A DNA stretch of 64,000 bases, taken from positions 10,065,886-10,129,885 of the forward strand of contig CM053800.1 in assembly GCA_028671895.1 (NCBI GenBank), in the 5' to 3' direction. Shown here piece by piece: positions 58,246 to 64,000 of the stretch (position 1 is the stretch's first letter; each line of letters starts with the position of its first letter). The notes beneath the pieces are model-generated. The model saw only the letters and a program-made list of their open reading frames with translations, searched no databases and was not told where the DNA came from. The position numbers and the translations under genes were made by a program. This DNA comes from Oenanthe sinensis. Lineage: Eukaryota > Streptophyta > Magnoliopsida > Apiales > Apiaceae.

Positions 58246-59033
58246 TAAATGCCTTAAGATCAAAACTAAAGCCCTTAGGAATTGTTCATGTACATGTAAA
58301 GGTTTCGAACCTACTCTTCACGCCCTTGAAAATTGTTACTGTGCATGTCAAGGTCTTGAGCCTGAATCTCAAGCTCTTCTCTTGTACCTGAAATAAACTC
58401 TTCACTTTTAACAACTCTTCACTTTTAACATTCAAGTTTACATGTGGGACAACCCATATAATTCACTTCAAAGTAAATCACTTTGCCCTCATTTCTTTAT
58501 AAATTACACTAAAAAAATGACTTATATGTATAAATGATATTTCAAGTACTCATAGTAAGGATAAATTACTAATCGTTAATTTCCGGAAATTACGTCAAGA
58601 TCCTATAAAATTAGGTCTTGAACTTTCCATTTTTTAATAATCCCCCACAAATTCATAGAAGAAATGCATATCGAATTTTATCGTGACATGTTTTTTAAAG
58701 TCGGTATCATTCCGAGTTTGAACCTTCCTAAATCCCCTACTTTGATGGTCACCGGATCTAGATGTAATATTTTACCTTGATCTATCTATTTCGGGTAACC
58801 ACACTCCATAGATGACGACATGTCAAAGTCTATGGTGATGATCTACAGTTTAGATGCATTAGCATTAATGGTCTAATCTCGATCTTGTTCGTCGAACGTT
58901 TCGAGGAATAACCTTTTACTCTAATTGCGAACTCAAAATAACATACGTTTAGCTGACATCTCCAGAAATGTACTACTACTATCTCGTCATAACGATTTGA
59001 CCTCAGAGTTTTAAAAAACTCTTGATATACTTA
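58246..59033. other. Possible old retroelement remnant
   Basis: Less AT-rich than the flanks, with TAATCCCCCACAAATTCATA at 58639 resembling sequence next to a copia LTR. No ends, PBS or coding frame were identified. Element 2 is inserted at its right edge. Confidence 0.3.
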
Positions 59034-59038
59034 CAGTA

Positions 59039-59579
59039 TGTTTCCCAGAATAATCAATCTATTACAGAAGGGGGGTTGAATGTAATAGTGCCTGTAAATC
59101 GATTATGAACACAAGTATGTTGAATGGAATACTGTTTTGTATTAATAATGATCTCGAATACAAAACTCTCTCAAGAAAATAATGTTATTAAGAGCTGCTA
59201 GGTTACAAGATATTGCTTTTTATGAATTCGACATTGAATTATAACCTATCTCTGTGTTTATATAGACACAGCTACAAATACAATTACAAAACAGATTATG
59301 ATAAGAATAGATTTAATAAGGTAATTAGACTTGTACTTGAATTCCTTCTTACTATCCAAATCAAACTCTGATTTGTCTGTTTCCTTTTCTGGTAGACTCT
59401 GAAGCTAAACTCTGTCGGTTTGTCATTCTCTGATTTGAGCATTCTCTGTTAGAGTAAACTCTGATCGAGTATTCTCTGATAGAGTAAACTCTGACCGACA
59501 GCTTCTGTAAACTCTGATGACGTCAGCATAAACTCTGTTTAGTATTCTCTGACAATCACCAGTGTTTGCATTCCTAACA
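59039..59579 (-). repeat. 3' LTR of element 2
   Basis: 541 bp, TG...CA, closely related to the LTRs of element 1. The TATA box is the complement of 59257-59264. Near the start of U3 it has the palindrome TGACGTCA, where element 1 has TGATGTCA. Confidence 0.95.
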
Positions 59580-59594
59580 ATCTCCCCCAATTTA
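59580..59594 (-). other. Polypurine tract of element 2
   Basis: AAATTGGGGGAGAT on the minus strand next to the 3' LTR, identical to that of element 1. Confidence 0.8.
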
Positions 59595-59673
59595 TGCTTT
59601 AAGAAATAAAACATAAATTTCACTTATGATGTCAGAAATACAAGACAAATGCATCAGAGTTTGTTTACCCTTT

Positions 59674-62600
59674 TTAGACTTCAATTCTTTTGTAAGAGAA
59701 GTCTTCTTTCAGAAATTGACTTAGGAGCCTTTCTTCAGCATTTTTCAGTAAATCAACAAGCTTCTCCTTCAATTCCTTCATGTTCTCAGAAGAATCATCT
59801 ATTTGAAATATTGCAGCCCTTAGAGCATAAATTGATGACCTCTCCAGTCTTTCATCCAAGACAATGCAACAGGTCTTCATTCCATCAGGATTTAAAATTA
59901 GTGTAGGAATCCCTAACACCATCTTGACTTTTGCATCTCCCTTTCTCATAGCTCTTCTTGTTCCATCTTCAAGTAAATACCCAAACTCATAATCTTCAGA
60001 CTTTATCATCATCAATCTTTCACTCTTCTTCTTCTCAGCAATCATTCCTTCAAGAATTTTTCTCCACTTTGAAGTTGCTTCATTTTCATCTTTGAGCAGA
60101 TATAGAACATGTTCAAGTTCTTTAGATACTTTATCCTTCAGATTTTCTTCAGCAATCTTCAAAACTCTCCCATCTTCTAGAAAATACAGAAGCTTCTCCT
60201 TAGCTTGAACTCCATCAAAAATATCTTTCACAATGTTGACAGATATTAAATTGTCAAGATGCTCTTGTGTCAGATCTTCATTAGGATTTTGCTTCAAAGA
60301 AAAAGGATCACTGAAAATATTTGCTTCACCTCTGTAGATTTTGGCATTAGGATCACCAATACCACCTTTGTTGTTACCAAGTCTGGCATTGAGAACCAGA
60401 CTTTGAGTTGTAGTCCACAGAGGATCAGATTTTTTCTTTCTGATCAGAGATTGTTCATGATCTTCTTCTTCATCATCAAAACCGGATCCTCCTGGTAGAT
60501 AAGTTGTTCCCAGCATAGTAAGAGGTGCCTGTGGTTTGGTTGGAGCTTTTTGTTGAGTTCTTGAGGATGATCTTGTTTGAATTTCTGAGATTTGTTTTGG
60601 TTGACCAATTATCTTGGAAGCTTCAACAGTCTTGATTTAACTAGGCTTAGATTCTGGTTTCTTCTTTTGAGTTGGAGCCTTTTTCACATACTTTCTCTTC
60701 TTCTTGTCTTGAGCATTTTTATTTCCAGACTTCTTCAATTCAGCTTCCACAACAACTGGATCCATTCCTGGATGTTCTTCTTCAAACATTTTCTTTGCCA
60801 GTTCTGCATCTTTTAAGTTTTGTTCTTCAATCTTCTCAGGCTTATCTTCTTCTTCAAGCCTTTTTGCTAATTCCAAATCAGCATCTATCAGAGTTTGCTT
60901 GTCAGAGTTTACATCAGACTTTGATGTCGTCAGAGTTTGTGAGGTTGCCAGAGTTTGTCTAAGCAGAGTTTGTTGCTTCAGAGTTTGCTTTCCTTCCTTA
61001 TGACTCCCTTGATCTTCATCATCAGGTTTGTCAGAGTTTAGAATTACATCCTCCTTGCATTTGTCTGAACCCTTCTCCCCCTTTCTGACATCATGCCCAA
61101 TGTTCTCATTAAACATCTTAACTAAGTTGGTGAGCATGCCCTGCATAGAAGTGACAGAGACAGAAATATCATCAACCTTGGATTCCAAAGCAGTCTGCTT
61201 GTCTGAAATGTTCTTTATCTTCAAGCCTAAAGAAGTTTGAGAAGTAGAAACAGTAGATCCAACTGCTGCTGTAGATTTAATGACAAAGTCCTTAAGATCA
61301 CCAACTTCACTCTTAAGTCCTTTGGTCATTATAGTAGATGCCTTCAAGAGTGTCTTGAGTTCTGGAGAGTTTATTTCTTTATCAGCTTTATTGACCAAGT
61401 CAATAACATGAGGCCATGGAATATTTGCCTCAGGAAACTTCCAAGAGAAATCCCAGATTTCTTGTCTGTGAGAGGTAAGGTAATCTTCATTTGAAGTCTT
61501 TGTAGAAGATAAATCCCTTCTGACACCCTTGGCATTTAGATCAGCTTCAATTTGACTTTTGAGATTTTCCACCACCATGTAATCAGGATAAGCAATTTTC
61601 AATCTCTCAAGGACATCATGAGCATTGACAGGCCATTGTTTGGAGTTATATCTTTGAGTGAATGGAATGGAGAGATCTGTGACTACTTCATCAGCAAAAA
61701 TCACATCATCAGAGTCTGTGTCCTTCGCATCAAAGTTTAAAACTTCATCAGTGTTTAGCACAGCATCAGAGTTTGCAGGAACAGGTAAACTCTGAGTACC
61801 CGCACAAATAACAGAACACCCTAAATCACTCTGATTTTTTAAAGTAATCTCATTACTTCTCACATCACACATATCATAACTTTCAATAGTTAGATTTTGC
61901 TCACTAGAAGTAACTAACTTCTTTCTCAATTCTACCTCTCCTTTTGCCAGATCCTGTGTCTGCCTCTCATTAATTCTGTTTTCCACACATTTTACCTCAG
62001 ACTCACCAGAAAGGTTCAACACACAATGTCCTACAGAAATAAGAGGTGGCTGAGAAAGGAAATCTGTAGTCACATGAATAGGGGTATCCTTTTCAGGACT
62101 ATCCATGATCATCCCAGCAGTAAAGGTAGGAAATATAAATTCTGAACTTATGCAATCAGAGAATGTAATTTCTGAAGAGAAGTCAGAGTTTATACCTTGA
62201 TCTTTTGAAGTGGTAGATGGAGTCTCCATGGGCTGTGCAGAGATTGGTTGCACTAAAATAGCATCAGAGTTTGCCTGTGGAGCTTCATCAGAGTTTGTCT
62301 GTCTAACATGTAAGTCTTGGTCTGCAATCATAAGATTGATGATTGGTTCTTGTGTGACCTGAGTCATATCTGCAGCTGCTTCACCACTTTGAGGTGAAGG
62401 TTCTTGTGGGCTTGACTCTGCCAGAGATTGGCCTTCAGCATCAGCAACAACATGATCTTCTAAATTTGTGTGGGTGCCTGCATCCAAACTTTGATTGGAT
62501 GGTTTTTGTGTGGCTGGGGCCTTGACAACTTCTTCAACCCTTTGAGCTGAAGGTTCTTGTGGATTGTACCCCTGATCAATGCTGGCTTCACTTGCTGGAA

Positions 62601-64000
62601 TTGTGGCTTCTGTTGAACTTTGAACAAGAGGTTCTTGTGTGCCTGGCCCTTCAATGACTGCTACCTCACTTTGAGAAGTAGGTTCTTGTGTGTCCTGGCC
62701 AAAAGTGACAGACTTCCTCTTCTTTCTTGAGAAATGTTTTGGACTGAGAGATGCTGAAGATGATTTGGATTTCTTGGCCTCCATTTCTCTTCTTACTTCT
62801 TCAGCCAGTTCCCTTGCTCTTTTATAAGATATCTCCTTGATAATTTGCTTTGGTGACTTTGTAGGAGAATCAGATACTTGAACTGGAGCATTTTCACTAG
62901 ATTTTATCAAATCATCAGAGATTACCAAATTCCCAGAGTTTGGTGCTTCAGTGTTTGCAGGTCTATCAGAGTTTTGTTGGTCAGAGATTAGGACGTCAGA
63001 GTTTATGGCTACCTCAGAGTTTATCCTTTCAGTGTTTGCAGCAGTAGAGTTTGTAATCCTGACTAATCTTCTTTTCTTCTTCTTCTCAGGAATTGGAAGA
63101 ACTGTTTCAGAAACCGGGGCAGCTATTGTTCTAGCTTGAAACACAAAGCCTTCATCAGAATCTGTATTTTCATCAATCAATTTCCTCTTTTTAGGAGAAG
63201 ATTCTTTCACTGATTTCCCCTTCCTTTTGATTTGACCATGCTGTTGAGAGGTGTGTTTTTCAACTACAGCCTTTTGAGAGACTGTAGAGGTTGGCAAATG
63301 TGTTGTGGAATCAGTGTTTAGATTTTGACTTGGGTTAGAATCAGAGATTGCTAAACTCTGATCCATAGTCATTGACAAAAACTCCCTCTCATACACAGTA
63401 GGCATTCTCTGATGTAAGAGAAGCCTGACACATGTAGGATAAAACAGTTGAGACATATTACCTTTCTTTGCATCTTTCCTGGTTAGATCAGCAAAAATTC
63501 TCTTGTTCATGCTAAAACTAACTAAAGTCTGATCATTCTCAAACTTTACATCAGGTAACAAAACAATAAAAATTAATTGCAAAAATCTAGCAAAATAGAT
63601 AGTGTGTGCATCATCACCAATCTTATTAGCTAATTGCCTAATGATTAAACAGGGAAAATTGAAATTTAAATTGTGGATCAGAGAATACCCAATCTGTTGA
63701 GACAGCTGTGGAATAGCATCAAAATTTGTGCATTTGGCAGTGAAAGCCCTCGTAATGCAGTCGAAGAAGAAACTCCATTCTCTTCGAAGATGAGGCCTTG
63801 TAAGACTCCCCAACTTAGACAAATTTCCACCATATCCTATTTCCTTGAAGAATTCCTTGATTTGATCATCACTTACCATATTATCATAAACAGCCACTCT
63901 TGGAAGATTAAGACCTTGATGAACTACTGCAGGAGTTATCGAGTGATTGCCATTGCATTTGAACGTTATGACTGGCTCTTCATCATCACCAGCATTGTTA
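59674..64000 (-). pseudogene. ORF3 of copia element 2 (one internal stop; N-terminus outside window)
   Basis: A single frame runs from the right edge to 59674, over 1440 codons, broken only by a TAA at 60637-60639 where element 1 has a Gln codon. The frame is open through 63897 to 64000, so the protein starts outside. Parts: a conserved N-terminal domain of about 250 residues with GYGGNLSKLGSLTRPHLRRE and FYPTCVRLLLHQRMP; a long low-complexity middle with Asn-Ser-Asp/Glu repeats and Gln/Glu/Pro-rich QEPSAQ/QEPLVQ units; a coiled-coil with VTSMQGML; Lys/Glu-rich EEEDKPEKIEEQNLKDAELA; and a conserved C-terminal domain with GGIGDPNAKIYRGEANIF and GIPTLILNPDGMKTCC. Its near-intact frame in this copy argues for recent selection. 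Function unknown. Confidence 0.88.

Larger units (their letters stand above)
59039..64000 (-). mobile_element. Ty1-copia element 2, same family as element 1 (runs off right edge)
   Basis: 3' LTR 59039-59579, polypurine tract 59580-59594, then ORF3 in the same order and strand as element 1. gag, pol and the 5' LTR would lie beyond the window. The candidate target duplication on this side is CAGTA (59034-59038), to be matched outside. Confidence 0.93.

Noticed and set aside
1..64000. CRISPR arrays, operons, rRNA or tRNA genes
   Set aside because: The sequence is plant nuclear DNA; no regular spacer arrays and no tRNA or rRNA sequence were recognised. A tRNAscan run would be decisive for tRNAs.

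Overview
The window is plant nuclear DNA from a eudicot, most likely a member of the carrot/celery family (Apiaceae). The main pointer is an intronless 1021-residue phytosulfokine receptor at 52654-55719 that closely matches, from memory, the carrot PSKR in length and sequence. Spliced genes with GT-AG introns, very AT-rich intergenic DNA, Stowaway, hAT and Harbinger MITEs, Helitron ends and Ty1-copia elements all fit a large transposon-rich plant genome. Nothing bacterial is present.

Six host genes are spread through the 64 kb. They are the last exon of a CCCH zinc-finger protein (+, cut by the window start), a long remorin (-, convergent with it, first exon not found), a TOM3-type seven-helix membrane protein (+, 11 coding exons, 292 aa), a heavy-metal-associated isoprenylated protein (-, 3 coding exons, 152 aa), an aldo-keto reductase (+, 3 coding exons, 360 aa) and the PSK receptor kinase (-). 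They do not form a pathway. Several touch membranes or signalling (remorin, TOM3, PSKR).

The rest is mostly transposon. From 9053 to about 22.2 kb there is a three-layer nest. A Helitron end was split by an 11.6-kb Ty1-copia element (9092-20723, minus strand, TSD TATAC), and its extra third ORF was later split by a 1.5-kb solo LTR (10109-11637, TSD ATTCT). A second member of the same copia family starts at 59039 and runs off the right edge. It shows that the family carries a very large ORF (more than 1400 codons) downstream of pol. Other dated insertions include a second solo LTR (31856-33134, TSD ACAAT), two hAT MITEs with 8-bp duplications, Stowaway MITEs with TA duplications, a truncated LINE-like insertion with an 11-bp duplication, and two long foldback elements. 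One foldback, about 1.1 kb, sits directly upstream of the aldo-keto reductase.

The most unusual signal is in the copia family. A roughly 9-bp word (TCAGAGTTT or its complement) is repeated dozens of times through the LTRs, gag, the integrase tail, the pol-ORF3 spacer and ORF3. In coding parts it is read as Asn-Ser-Asp/Glu, and its orientation in the LTRs is opposite to that in the coding interior.
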